Assembly (NCBI RefSeq): GCF_001640805.2 | Contig: NC_066851.1 | Location: 2,428,427-2,492,426 of the forward strand | From: Lates calcarifer | Lineage: Eukaryota; Chordata; Actinopteri; Centropomidae | Length of the DNA: 64,000 bases | Reading direction: 5' to 3' | Shown here: positions 1 through 14,889 of the stretch, piece after piece | How positions within the stretch are numbered: position 1 is the first letter of the stretch | Layout of the letters: every line of letters starts with the position of its first letter | Program-made: the position numbers and the translations under genes | Notes under the pieces: generated by a model | Told to the model about the DNA's origin: nothing | The model's input: the letters and a program-made list of their open reading frames with translations, nothing else | The model's database searches: none

Positions 1-252
1 CTAATAAATCTATAATGAAAATGACCATGTAATGAAGCACTATCTAGTACTTAAGTCTAGTCTTAAATCTGCCCCTGAGTCTCTATCCACTCTGATTACA
101 CGCTGCATCATCATGTATATATCTGTGTAGGTGAGGTATTGGCGACCTTTTTCTACCACAGCTACTTGTTCATCAGTGGAGCATCATACTGCTGCCAGTG
201 TTACTGTTTCTACATTTTCTGTTTGTGTGACTGTGGAATAGTTTGGTGTTAC

Positions 253-304
253 CTTCCTGTGCTTGTGCTGCGATACCCGGCTCCTCATGTTTGACTTGGA
301 CTCT
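253..304 (-). CDS. syne3: Probable small syne3 exon before the KASH exon
   Basis: A strong acceptor (ttttgtctttcttcag) and a donor (AGGAAG|gtaaca) bound 52 bases, open in the phase 0 demanded by the previous exon, coding [17 protein letters not shown] and leaving one base. In human about 12-20 poorly conserved residues separate KSKLKD from the basic stretch before the membrane anchor. The transmembrane helix and PPPT-type end are not seen in 1-252 on either strand. Position and phase fit; the protein itself has no conserved motif. Confidence 0.5.
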
Positions 305-3300
305 CTGAAGAAAGACAAAATATTTCAATCAATTCACAATGGTGACTTTGTTCAAACACTAAGCTTGCAGACTGGATAATAATACTAAATTCAAACATGC
401 AGACATAAGAACTCTGGTGCACAACCTAGTGGATAGCTCTTAAAAGTTTTTAAAAAGATTTTTCATTTGGTTCCACCACTCCTGAAGAACACATTTAGAC
501 AATTAGAACTGACTCCACTGTATACTGAGTATACTGAGCAGCAGCTACCACACAGATGTAATATTACACTGCCACCGTTGTGGTGAAAATAAAAGAGTGC
601 ACTTAAATGACATGACAGTGAAGAGAGCAGTAAATGCAGGACTCTTGCCTTTCCAAAATCAAGCACAATTGCCTATGTGCTCCAGATATGTTTTTCATTT
701 CTGTATCAGTATTTACATTTATTCATTCATTCATTATCTATACCGCTCACCAGCTGACACTGGGCGAGAGGCGGGGTACACCCTGGACAGATCACCAGTC
801 GATCGCAGGGCCAACACATACAGACAACCATAAACACATTCACACCTATGGACAATTTAGAGTCACCAGTTAACCTGCATGAAGTGAACCCACACAGGCA
901 CAAGGAGAACATGCAAACTCCATGCAGAAAGCCCCATATATTATGTATATTATCAATATCTGGTTCAGAGGATGTCCAGGTTACTCTGTCTCTCTGTTGA
1001 TTGTCAGTGACAGAGGCGTCATAAAGCCCGAATGAAAGACGATGTACATATCATAAAAAATATATAAATTATAGTGAACTAAAACTGAGAGTTGGCTAAA
1101 TGACGCTGAACCAGCCAGGCCCTATCAGATTTCTCATGCACAGTGTGGGATTATTCTAAACTCTTCTGGACTGTAGCTGCATCGACCCAAAAGCCTTAAA
1201 AAGAATTCTGAACTGAACTGCAGGCAGTGATTGATGAAACGCTCTCCTCTCACCTTAGTGCCACTTCTGGCCCTGACAACTGCCACATCCTTCAGTTTGG
1301 ACTTGTAAAGCATCCAGTGGTAGCGGAGTTCCTCCAGATCCACATCCTCTACCTGGCCCAGAACTGGCGTCTGTGCACTGACTCTCCTCGGAGCAACAGC
1401 TGGAACTGCTCCTGACCCCACGGCACTGCTGCCCTCAGAGCCTGCACCAGGACACAGCAGAGTGTTTCAGGGAAAATAAGTAAGGGTTACTCCTGGTGTT
1501 TGTTCAGAATTGGATTTTTTTTCCTGGGTCAGAAATGACAAGAAACATTAGATGCAACGGAACTGAAACTTTTAACAAGAGGTCAATGTCACAGCAGGTT
1601 TCATCTTGCTGTAACATCAATTTAATGACAAAAATTACATTTGGAGTATTGACAGTTTACATCAGGATAACCTTTTCTTCCAAGCATAGTAGAAAAAAAA
1701 CATGCTACTGTTTTATTCTGTAACACAATTTGGAATTTCAGATCATCAGGAAATTAAACCTTAGGAATGTTCAAACTAGTGTACATATAGCTGTGGGGGT
1801 ATTTATTCAAAACCAAGTTAGTCCAACTAAAATACATTATGAGTTTGGAGTTATATGTTTGCTGACAGCACCGTGGCCAAACGACAGAATATTAATGACC
1901 GCAAATGCTTCCTCTCTGTCAGAAGAAATGTACAGGTTACACAGTGATTGTTCCTGAACAAATAATCCCAAAGTTTACTCACCTTCAGTCAGGATTCTGC
2001 CCAGAGACCTGTTCACACATTTACTGCCCTTTTCACTACAAGAATGAACCATAACCAACAGCTTGGTATATATTATGTATTTTTTTGGATTATACTGTAA
2101 AATGCAAGCTGTATTATAAATGTAACCAATAATAGTTTGTTTCTGCAACAAATAAATTTCAGTTTAGCTCATTTCAGGCTGTTATTCATAGATTTTGTAT
2201 ATCTTAAAATATCTTGTTAAAGGGGGGCAAAACCTTCTAATTCTTGGAAAGAATTTGATCAATATTAATCGTTAATCCAATCAGTCTGATATCTGAAGCT
2301 GCAACTTCTGATTCAAGGGATCCTCGCTCTCTACTCCAAAGAAACACACAGCAAAGACCAGGTCCAAATACAGATGATTTTACTAACTACTGTCTACTAA
2401 CATGGAATAAATGATAAGTGAAAAATAAAGATGTAAAGACGATCAGCTAACACTGTTAACTAACAGCTGGTAAATTGAATAATATGATATGGTTGAAGAT
2501 AATAGGTTTAGGATATGTACTGTGTGATCAAATTACTACCAAATCCTGGGATGTGTTCAAAAGACACAAGAACAAATGATAGGGCTAAAGTGCAAACCTG
2601 ACTTAAAAAAGCTACATTCAAACCAGCGTCAGCCCTCAAGTTGACTGTATTAATGTAAAAGATATGACACCAGTGTCTGCTTTATAGGTGAGCACATATA
2701 TGGAGAAATCTAATTAAATCTGGTTTTGCTAAGTCAGAGTGATTTATGGTAAATTGGCTAAAATATGCAAAAACTTTGGTGGGGTCAATTTTCAGTGGAC
2801 CACACAAGAAAGTAAGCAGCTGCCTCCCAGAGTAACCAAAGTCATCAGTAACAATAACCTGTGGAGCATCTGCTGGTTTATGAAGGAAACAACCACAAGT
2901 ATTTCACATCTTCCTTTGTTATAATACAACGACACAGTGAGCTGTACAAAAACCATCCAACATAAATGTTAACAGAAACTCACTTTGAGCGTGTCCTGTT
3001 GGGTCTTGAGTTCTTTGGCACTGAGTGTTGCTCCCTTAGTGCTGAGGATCCCTGAGAGGAGTTCATTCTCTTTGCACAGCCAGGCTTCAAACTCCCTCCT
3101 CCTGGATTTGTAGTGTCCTGTGCTTCCCTGCAAAACCACAAACAACTTTGACAACTCATACAATTGAAGACTCTTGCACAGCGCACACCAACACTGTCAA
3201 TAAGTCAGCACTCATTCATATTCTTTTTGAGTCTGGACTGGGGATACTGGGCTGATATGTGGACTCAGTGAGGAATGTTGACCACAGCAGTCATTTGTCA

Positions 3301-6300
3301 CTAGATTTCTGAGCTTCTCTGTTTTTCCTATCAGTGTCATTTCATTTCAAGAACAACTGTTCTGCCAGACAAGTACTAAATGGGTGCCAAGTGATTACAG
3401 CCATTCAAAACTCACCAGTGCTCCACAGCTAAATCTCTAAACTGATGCCTAGACAGCTGCATTAGTCCCTGGAATGAACGGTGAGCTCTGAACGGACTTT
3501 AACTAGGAAGCTATGGAGAAAAAAGGGAGCTGTGGGTCACTACTACTCCTTTTTCATTGCCTAAGTAATATGTTGCATTTAAGTACCCATCAAGTGTGGT
3601 CTACAAAGGGCAACTTCATTATTATTTGCCTATAGTTCCAGAATCCAACCAGTAAACATACATTTATTTAGAGAGATACACTAAGTAAGCACTGTATGAG
3701 CTGAAACACACCCACTTATCATCTCAACTGACACAGTGCTTTAAGCACAGGGCAGGTACTATTAAAATAATCTGTCACTGTCTGTCTGCTGCCCCTGACT
3801 CTATTTTAGGATTGAGCCAAATTTCTGCCAAATCAGCTGCTCTCTGATGTCCAGTTTGTGGATTTGCATTGTGTAATTACCTGAATGACCACTATTTCAT
3901 GGCAATGGATCTGTAAAGTGAAGTGAACTTGTTTTAATATTACTGTATTTGTAGTCTGTAGTTGTATTCAACATGTTGTGGCCTCTGTGTTCTGGACTGA
4001 AACTGTGCTGTGATGGAAAAAAATACTGTCTCCTCATTGTCATCTGTGCCTCTGCATTTTTCTTTTTCTCCCTTGCTTTCCATTCAACGTGCATGGAGCA
4101 ATGCTGCCTTTACATTCAGTGTGAGCATAGCTCTACTGTGTAGGCTTGGGATGCAAAAAGGTGATTAAAATGTGTAGTGAGAGTTGCATCAATTACTTGA
4201 AGCAAAGATTGATGAAATCGTACAGTTCCTGCCCAGCCTCAGTGGTGGATACATCCAAACCAACTTCAAAATGAATGAATGAAGAATGAATGCTGAATCT
4301 GCTGAAACTCAGCCACAGAGGGAATTGTGGTGACAACTTATTAAATATTTTCAGCAGCTTGAACATAGACATGATCCAGCAGACTCCTGTGTTGCTGTGT
4401 GGAGGAACATGGAGTTAATCACAGAAAGTAAACTTTGACATTTAGTTTATAAAGTGAAAATATCTCAACGAACTGGCCAGGCCCAATTTCCTACTTCAAC
4501 AAACTTAGCCAAGGGGCAGGGAGTATGGAAACATAGCACCATACCATTGTGTGTTGAGCTGTTGATGGCTGCCTGGCTGTATCCCTTCTGAACAGCACGA
4601 ACGCTCCTCCTCCTGGGCTCAGACCGTCCCCTGCCTCCACACTGCCTTCTCCAGAACTTCCTCTTGCTCCATTACCAGAGCTGACCTTAGCGGTTAATGC
4701 TGCCACTCCTCTGTCTCTGACCAAGATGCTGCTGTCTCCCCCCGTTGATTTATCACCGTCAGGGCCTCCATCGCTGTCTTTAGAAACACCGTGGCTTGCT
4801 CTGCTGCGAATGCTCCAGGCAGAGGAATCTACTTCATCTCCTTTAAAGGAGTGCCCACTGTCCTTGTCTGCCATTGATGCACTGAGATGCTCATTGTCTT
4901 GTCCAGTCAGTCTGAGGTGACCTTCAGCATGGCCTTCAATCCACCCACCCTGCCCTGCCATCAACCCTGCTCCCTCCAGGCTTCCTCCCCATCCAGGTCC
5001 AGAGCTAGCCAAGGCTCCATACACCTCTGCTGGCTGGTCTTGTTGTTGGTCTCTCTGGTTCCTGGAGCTTCCTGTTCCTGTCCTCCCCTAAAATGAGCTC
5101 TGCTGTAGCAGATATGCTCTCTACAGGTGGGCCTCCAACCCTCCGTAAGTCAGAGTCTGTCTGCTCTATGGAGCTGTTCAGCAGCCTGAGAGAGAAAGAA
5201 AAAGAGAGGGTAAGTGTTTTCATAAGTCACCAGCTCATCGTCTGTATGTCTAATCAATCACAACATGAAGACACAAACAACAGAGGAATCCTTCCTCTAT
5301 TTTTTTTCTTGTCTCCATCTAGTTGTTTTATAGATATTAAACTTAGAAGCAACTCAAGGTCAGAAAAGCTCTTGACATTTTATGTTTGTTTATATGCACG
5401 CATTCATATTCTGTACTGCAACCACATATCTTAACACTCCAGTGACTCATTCTTGACTGTACAGCAGATTTGACAAGAAATTTGACACAAGATTCTCAAT
5501 TTGAAAAGTGTCTGAAAGCTTTGTAAACACCAAGTAACTGGATCTTGTCATGATAATTTTTTGTTTAACTTTAGCAACTGGTTTAAAACCACATGTAGTT
5601 TATGGTGGCTACTAGAGTAATACTCATTTTAATAATAATAGTAGTGCAATCATTTTCAAGAAGGAACCAATGTAGGCAAAACACACACTTTGTTGAACAA
5701 TGTTTAAGTATTACTTGGAAAATACATATTGTGCTTACAACTCTGTTTATGTGATATAAAAAAACAATAGCTTGCTAACCACAGTCTTATTTAGCTTATT
5801 CTAATGTCTTGAGCTTTCTGTTTCACTAATCTCTCTAGTTTCTGGTCTCATGTGTTCAGTCACTGGAATGGCATAGCTCCTACACTGAGCCAGTACATTC
5901 CTGTGATTTCGATCAAGTTCCTCTTGGGGTTATTATCAAGGCCAGTGGTTTGCAAGCCACTGACTGCTACTATCCTATCACCAATTCATTTTCTCCTTTA
6001 TTTCTAACTTGAGGAAGAATTCCTATGTTACAGTTTTGGTTTAGCTATCACTTAGAGCAAGTCCTCATTAAAAGCAACAATTCCCTTCAACATTACTCAG
6101 GGCATTCCTTCAGGCTAGATGCACTTCCACTGTCAATCAAGGCATTTCATCATCCTCCTTTCAAAAAGTGGACTGCTGGTCATCTGTATTCTGTAAATTC
6201 TCTGGTAGTCATACCTGGTGGTATTGTTTTGGCTAGTCATTATTTCCAATTGCTGCTACTGGCTCTTTGATTTTGTTTTATTCTGGTCATTGCTGACCCT

Positions 6301-8663
6301 GTTCTTATATTCTGGTCACTGCACTGGTGTCTTTCCCTGCTTTATCAGGTATGTCTTATCCCTGACTAATTCATACATTATGCATCTTGTATAGAAATCT
6401 GCTGCTGCCTGGTAAGGTCAGAAACAGTATTTTCTTTGCAAGGTTTTTTCTCGTACGGCTCACAGAATGACTACCTTTAAATGATGCCATCATGACGGGG
6501 TCCAAAGACTCCTCACATATTTCTTCATTTCCACAGTCTCTCTGTGAGCCAATCATCTCTGCCTCCTGCTATCTTAGTGCAAGATCAATGCAGCCATCCC
6601 CCATCCCACTGACCTCCACTTTCATCAGGACCAGTGTCAATGGGCCCCTCCACTGACCTCATCAGTTCTGGTGCACATCACATCCCTACAGATAACTGCA
6701 AAGAGTCTCTCCTGTCAGTGTAACACATTACTTTGGCTGCTAAGTACTATTCTCAGTAATTTCAAGTAACCTGCCCAACACTGTGAGACACTGATGGAGG
6801 ACTGAAGCTGTTGCTAATGAGCTGTTTCCACTATGCATTTGGTGTGGTGTGGACACAGAATCAGAGTGAGCAGTAAAAGAAATCGAGGAGTAGCTCTGTG
6901 ATAGTTTTGCTTACCATCATTACACCGAGCATATCAAACTAAAAACAACCTTTATCTTAGCTGAACAGATTTTTCAGGTACCTGTGAAGATTGAGACTCT
7001 TGTTGTAGAGGGCCAGCCAGGACTCTCGTAGTCGCTTCATGTCACGCAGAATGTGGATCTGTCCTTCCTCTGAAGTCCTCTCCAAAACGCCCTCACCCTG
7101 GACCTCCATCTGCTGCAGCTGAAGCTCCTTCTCTGGAAACTCTCCCAGTGCTCTCTGCAGACAGATTACTTTAATATAGTGGTCACAGAGAGGAGACCAG
7201 ACATGATGGAGACTTCACAGTTGGAATATTTTCATGATACAGCTATCATGGTTTGTATTAATATTAAAGCACCAGAAGTCAGTTTCTTCTACATGATTTA
7301 GTGGGTGACTGAGGTACTGAGATATGCCATCATTTGGCATATCAGTGGTACTATACATCAGGTGGCTGTGGGGCTGAGGAGGTAGAGCAGTCATCCATTA
7401 CCACACTGTACCTCAAAGTGCTCTGACTAACAACACAGTGAGTGTGTGTATGTGTATACATGGGTGAATAACAGGCAAACTGCACAAAGTGCTTTGAGTG
7501 CTATGATGCAGTCGAGTCTCTCAGCCTGAGAAGTTCACTTTGAGTCTGTGGTTCAGCGGCACACTTGTAGTGTTTGCCATCATTGATGACAACGCCTGGC
7601 AAGTAGCCAAGCTTATTTTTAGCAGGTTGTTAGGTTTATTAAGATTTTGTTGGTGAGGGGTGTGTTTTCACTGCTGCTCCAGCATGGAGTTTGGTATAAT
7701 ACTCTGTCTTTGTTAGAGAGAGGACAGTGCCCTTGCTGCTGCTCCCAGCTCATCAGAAACTGTAGTGTTTCTTCCTCTCAAACATGCACTGGTATAGTCC
7801 CTAATGTGTAAAACTTATAGAGAATATTAAGCCATGTTTCTATATTCTGTTTTTCCTCCAACAACACATTAATGTGTCAGCTAATGTGGGTTTTCAAACG
7901 TATTCAGGAGACTGATTTCTTCAAGCTTCAAGCAGTGTCCGAGCAAGCTAGAGAGTGTACGGCAGACAGAGAGCAGAGGAGAGAGAGATGGAGACAGCGA
8001 CGAAACCTGGTTGCTACATTTCTACACCCTCACACCCTTTGCACTGTTATTGGCTGGGGGCTACACAGCCACTGTCCACAGTGAATGTCTGTCCTATCCT
8101 GAACAATCCTGAGCAAAATGAGAAGAAAATAAGAAAAACATGCAGGTAGAGGGCAGTGTTTCAGATAAATACACCATCACACACTTGTAGTGGGTCATAA
8201 GTTATGACTGACAGAGGCTATACATTGCTTTTTTCTTTTTCCTTTTTGCTTCTAACTGCAATATAAAAGGGCAACATGGGAAGAGAACTGAATCCACGTT
8301 GAACACTCATAGGAGGATGCAGGGTTGATTCTGCCGTATCATATGTATCATTAGGGCAGTCAGTATCTTTAAATTTGGTTTCTGGGTCCAGGAGTTGGAG
8401 GATGAAGAAATCCCTCTGAAAAACTGATCATCCTCAGATGAGCAAAACTATTGCACCAACACATAAAGGCTGGTTGGAGGAGATGATGTTAAAACTCTAA
8501 ACAGCTAAAGCATATTACTTCATTATTTACACAATGTTGTTTAAAGAACTGGCAACCTTTAAGATCTATCTATGGAACAAGTCACAGCTAATGTGTATAA
8601 TGATACATCAGCAGTGACTATCAGATCCTTTAAAAGCCACTGATCATGAGCTCAGAGGTGCAG

Positions 8664-8696
<33 letters not shown>

Positions 8697-11600
8697 GACC
8701 TCAGCTTCATGTTGACGGCCCTCTATGCTCCACTCTCCTGAGGGGCTGTGAAAGGACTCCAGCTTCTGCTTCATGATCATCAGCCACTTCTCTAAGTTCA
8801 GCAGGCTCTCGTGGAAGCTCTCATGATCTGTGATGCTCTCCTCACTCTCATGCACCTTTACCTGCACACAAAACAAAATCATCAGCAGAACAGTCAATGG
8901 AAGGGAAAAAAGGAAAATTCATATAATGACCTGGCAATATCTGCAATAGTTATTATTATGCAAAGAGTAACTTTATTTGCCAGTATTGTAATAGATACTG
9001 CACTCTAGTTTTATAGTCCATTTCAAGAATTATGCGGGCAAATATGTTCCACATTACATCATGTTTGGTGAGTTATAAGACTAAATGGAATGTTTGTGAC
9101 TAAAAATTCTGCATTTGGCTTCATTTACCAAAACGGCCAGATGAGCTTATTTTCACACAGACATCTATAAACACACTGCCCTTTGCAACTGGTCAACAAT
9201 GTCATGTGACTGGTTTCATGGCCACATATTTTCAATGTAGCTATAATAATTGAGTTAATTTTAGTATATCCCAGTGTGATTTAAGAATCTCTGTCTCGTG
9301 GGGCTGGTGTTTTATTATCTCAGATGAAGGACTGGGTGCATTTTAAACCATATTAATGGTTTGTCAGTGGCATTTTTTTATCATTAAAACACCTGACAAA
9401 AGTAATTCATTTCAATATATCTTTTTGCCATATCACTGCTTATAGAACTTTTCTTTTAAAACTAGTGTCTAACAACATCATTTTTGACAGCAGACCACAA
9501 CAAATTCAATTTAGTTTGGAGAGTGGTTCCACGGAAACTACTTGGAACTTTCCCATTGCAAATCCTGTGTCTCACAAAAAGAGCTATAATGACAAATGTG
9601 CCACTAACAATGGTGTTTTCATATGCCTGTGGAGTCCTTATTTTAGTATTTTAACACAACAAAGTCCAAGATTTATTTTGAGTTTGGTCCAACAAAAAAA
9701 AAAAAAAAAAAACACAATAATGATGGGGGATTTCAGATGCCTTTTATGGACAATAAAAACAAGTCATACCAGCACATTATACAAGCTACATACTTTCATC
9801 TCCAATAAGCCACAATTTAACTTTCTGAGACTGGATACACTTTATTATACTCTAGCTCTGTCTAGACACTATGTTAGGTGATAGTATGGTGAATGTTTGT
9901 CTTTTTAATGCCTTTTTCATATGGCAGTGCCCAGTAACATGACCAAATGAGGATATATCTTCTCCATCAGTTGTTTCCCTTCAATGCTGCAAAAGTTTGT
10001 ATTTTTGGCAAGATAACATGAATCAGTGCATGTATCAACCACAATTATACTGATATACTGGAGGAGATGTGACTATAGGAAAAAATTAACAGAGCGCCAG
10101 TAACTCTGAAACTGTACAATAATGTATAACTGTAGCTTTAGAAAGTATTCAGACCCATTAATTTTTTGCACTCTGTTACTGTTTGTAGATGTAATTTGAA
10201 ATAAATGGATAAAAATGCCATTTTTGCCCATTAGCTCTACACTCAACACCCCAAGATGACAAACTGAAAACATGTTGTTGGGAAAAAAAAAGAAGAAAAA
10301 AACATGCCCTTTAGTGAGGCACTCTAAATCACAAATCAGAAAAAGGACTGCTTTCACACAATAAATGTCTTCTGCAGTGTGAACCCTCTGCTGATGCTGA
10401 GTATGAGTGTGAAAGCCTCAATTTCTTTTACTTTTAAACTGGCATGAAAAAAACTAACGAAGGGACAGTGGTAAATCTGTCTACTCTGATCTAGGAGTGT
10501 TTTCCTTGATAAAATCACAGCCAAATAACCACACACATAGCTCCACATACATCAGAGTGGTTGGTTATAACTCGACAGTGTGCCTGTTCATGAGAGACTG
10601 TCACAGCTTTTTCAAAAAATTCAACCAAATAAATAAATGTTTAAAAAAATAAGAAAAAGAAATCAGTATTTAATTTTTTTCTTGAGACACATTATGAAAC
10701 CATCACTGTTGTGTCACATCTTACAATATGAAGTCACCATTTACAACTTGAAATACATAAGAATTAGAATTGAAATAGCATTGGATCATATTAACTGCTT
10801 CACCACTTCTTTTCGTACTAACCAACTGTACTGAAAAAAAAAACTGCATGTGTGGTGATGTGTGTTCATGCTGAGTCTCTTAATCACCACACCCTCCAAT
10901 TGTATTTATTATATTTATTTCCGGCGGGTGTGCTCGTTTTAAACCACTCCTCTGTCTTACCCTGACGGCGTTGTGCAGATGTTTCCAGTCAGCATAGAGC
11001 CTCTCAAACTGAGTCCTGTTGCTCTGACTTGAGGAGACTAGAGTCTCCAGTGCTATGATGTGGGCCTCACATTCATCCAAGTCCTTCTGGATCACCTGAG
11101 GACACACAAGACACACACTGTGAAAACAAGCCATGGGAAATAACACAAATAACAACACACAACTGTGGTTTGGTGTAAACTTTCAGTTCAGACACATGAA
11201 CTGAGAGTGTATTTATGTGTTGAATAATATCTGATGCAGATAAGATTTCATATAACATCATTGAAACAATCTAATCTCTGATGTTAGATACAACCATATT
11301 CAGTATGATAATGCAGCACAGTTCTTTATAATGAATAAATCAGCCACAGTGCTCACAGTGATTGATTACCTAACTCAAGCTTAAAGGCTCTGCAATCTGA
11401 TTCTCTGTCTCTGAAATGAACTGAAACCAATGGCTGCCTGAAGGTATGGAAACAGTTAACACTACAGCATGCTTTGAAAAATGATTGCTATGTAAAGTGT
11501 ACTTGTATGTAGTAAATGGGCTAAAACATGCAAAACAACACACAGAATATTCATGTCTTTGGTGAATTGTGTAAACATTTCATCAAGGGCTAGTGTCTTT

Positions 11601-14600
11601 CCTCAGAAACCACAGGTTGAATACAACTAATCTTCTGAACTGGAGTCATGTTTCGATCTTTGCACGATGGTTACCTCCTGCAACTTGGCAGAAGTCGCAT
11701 GACATTTGATCTGAATCATCTGTTTAATCTGCTGCAGGCAATGGTATGGCAGTTTACACAAAGCATCTTGTGTTCCAGACAGACGCTTTGGCCAACTCAG
11801 GCTTGGCCCTGGTCGGGCCTAAGATTTAACTCACCCTGAACTGGTCCGACTGACTTTTTTTGGCCAGGATGTCAGGCTGGAGGCCATCCGCTGCCACCAG
11901 TCGGTCTCGGAGACGGGCCAGTTTAGAACGAATCAACTCGTAGGTGTCACCAAAGTCCTTGGTTCTTGAGATTAAGCCCTGAAAGAAGGAAAAATATAAT
12001 TAAGTGTGTTGTAAGTGGCAGTGTGTCTTCAGTAATGGAATGAGGTCAGCACAAGGAACTTGAGTTATTGGCCTTCTACTAAAACACTTAGTCACATCCT
12101 TGAAACTCTCAAACTCACATGTTTCTTTTTATTTGAACACTTGCAGGCCTGATACTGTGCAGTGGATATGACAAAGACAAATCAGACAGAGGCAATGATA
12201 TGGAGGTAGTGAGAGACTTCACTGTTAAACCTGACAGCATCAGTCATTCCTCCTTCTCTTCTCCATGTTTCCAGTTGTGCTGGAAAGAGCTCTCTTTGCT
12301 TTTGTTGGTCAATATAACACGTCATAGAAGTTGTCGCACTAGACAATAGAACTTTTAAAAAAATCTCGTCTTTTCACTCTCACTGTGGGACACGTCAAAC
12401 AAAGGTTGATTTAAATTTTTGAAAACCAAAGATAGTATTACATCACATTAAATGCTGAGTCTGCAGAGCTTTTCCACAAGTCTAGATGGCTACTTTATTA
12501 ATATTAATTTGTCGTTGCTATGCGTGTACATTTAACGAGCACTAAGCTCCTCTTCAAAGCATGCCGACATGCTTTATATGAATGTGTGTGTGCACTCAGC
12601 TGAGAGGTTGTGTCCTGCCGAGTAAAGACCAGAGTCATCAGCTGATTGACAAATATAACTAAATAACTGATGACAACGATACATTATTGCACTGTACATG
12701 CAACGTTCTGATTTGAAATATGAATGAATTGAGGACGTCTATGAATGAAATAAAAAATCAGCTCAAAGGGTAGCAGCTGAGGATTTACTTAGCTGGAAGG
12801 CTACTGCAGGTAGATTTAGTAACATTTTGAGAAAATGTTCCACTCCACTGATGGTGTGTGCATGCTCTCACCAGGCTCAGTGTAACAGGTGTAAAGACTT
12901 ACAATAAAACCTTCCATCTTAAAAATAATACTGTATATATAATAGGACAGAAGAGAGGGTTTGCTTCTTCCAGATTTATTTTAGACTTATGGATTCAAGT
13001 TATCCCTGTGCCACCCAATTACTATATGTGCAAAGTCTACCATTCATTGTGGCATTTTCCAGATAAAAGTATTCTGCAGACGGATGGTATGAACTGTCTT
13101 TGCTTTCATTTTTTTCTAACCTGTATATATATATACACACACACACACATATATATATATACACATATTTGCACAGACACATAAACTTGCCTTTTCTTAA
13201 ATTGGCAAGTGTCATTATAGGTGTAATGTCTTTCTGTAAGGTACTGTGGAACTTTTGGAAAAATGCCATATGTGCATATTCTAATAATTAATGTTGGAAT
13301 GCTGAAGAGTTCAGCTTGTCAAACCACATACCTTCTTTCTGGCTATGGGATCTATTCATGGTTTATATTCAAATGAAAGGTGCAGTGACACCAAATGAGT
13401 GACAGTAACATGTTGGTACCTGTAGTCTGCTCTTCCTCTGCAGCAGCTGAGTGTGCAGCAGCTCTCTGTTCTTGATGGCGGCAGTCAGCTCACCCTGCAG
13501 ACCGTCAGACCTCTCAGGACCAAACACAGAGTCCAACAAATCTCCCTTCACCTGCAGCAGACTGAGACGCTCCTGCAGCTGGACACTGTCCTTCAGCAAA
13601 CGCTAACAGAGAACAGAAATGAAGAATGCATTCAGTATACATTCAGTATGTTGCTCTTTAAATTTGTAGTTAGTACGTAGTTGTCCAAAACTGCACACTA
13701 CATTAAAGGGCCTATAGAGATATGTTATGATTGCTAATGTCACTTCATGATCAAACCCTAAAATCAGAACACACAAACAATTTTGAATTAGACTTTTAAT
13801 CTCAAAATTTCTCCATACAGAATTTCATACAGAATTTTTATGACTGCACTACAGTGCTGCCACAATGATGCAACTTTTACACAAGCTTTGACTTGAAAAT
13901 TTCTTCAACTGTAGACTTGAAATTAGAGAGTCATAAATCTGTCTGGGGTTTCTGGGCAGCAGGAGGATGGTTATTTTACTGACCCACCATCCCATTGCTT
14001 TTTTTTTTTCTTTTCCCTTTTCTTTAAAGACATTTATTCAGATATAGACAGTGTAATAAGTAACACTGTTTCTTCTTGTTGATTTATGTGATAGAAAATG
14101 GAAGAAAATGGGGGCTGACATGCAGCACAGGTGCCTTCTAAACTGTTTTCTGACTGTGCTTGTTACAGTTCCCACTGTGTCTGTGATGCAACACAAGGCA
14201 TATTGAGTATATTGAGGCTTCCACAAACAAAGGGCTGAAAACAAAGTAAAACAACAGCTTCATTTTCTATTATATTTTGTGTTAGTGACACATTTGTAAA
14301 ATTCCCTGACACTATGACACTATTCATCACATTTGTTTTCTGTGTCTAGTAGATAACTCTCATAGTCTCATGAAATATGTATCTGACAGAAAATCAAAAA
14401 TGAGTGGCAACCACTGGCATTCTGTATTCTCTGTAATTTAGAGTGCGCACAGCAGCAAGATGTGTGATTTGTATTTAGGATCACAGCCTGAACAGACTCC
14501 AGATGTTGCTGCTGTGCTATGTATCTGAAGTGCTATATTCTAAGGTCACTTTCACACCTATCTTGCTTAGATTGATTCAAATAAACTCTGGTGTGTTTTC

Positions 14601-14852
14601 AATCCCTTCATTTATGGAAGCTGGACACAGAACAGATCAATGACAGGCAGAACAATCAGGATTTCATCGCACAGATAATTAAAAATCTAAAATCATGTTT
14701 CCATCTGACGTTAACAGACCTGTATGATTTTACTTCCACCATCATCTTATTCACTTTATCATATATTTTATTCATTATTGGTGTAATGTACTGTATAACT
14801 TCTAACACATCCTTAAATAATAATAATAATAATAATAATAATACTAGCCCCT

Positions 14853-14889
<37 letters not shown>

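Noticed and set aside
4726..5434. Plus-strand open frames over the long linker exon
   Set aside because: They are the reverse complement of a GC-rich minus-strand exon with clear splice sites.
9465..9881. 138-codon plus-strand open frame
   Set aside because: Crosses a poly-A run, AT-rich, no motif, inside a syne3 intron.
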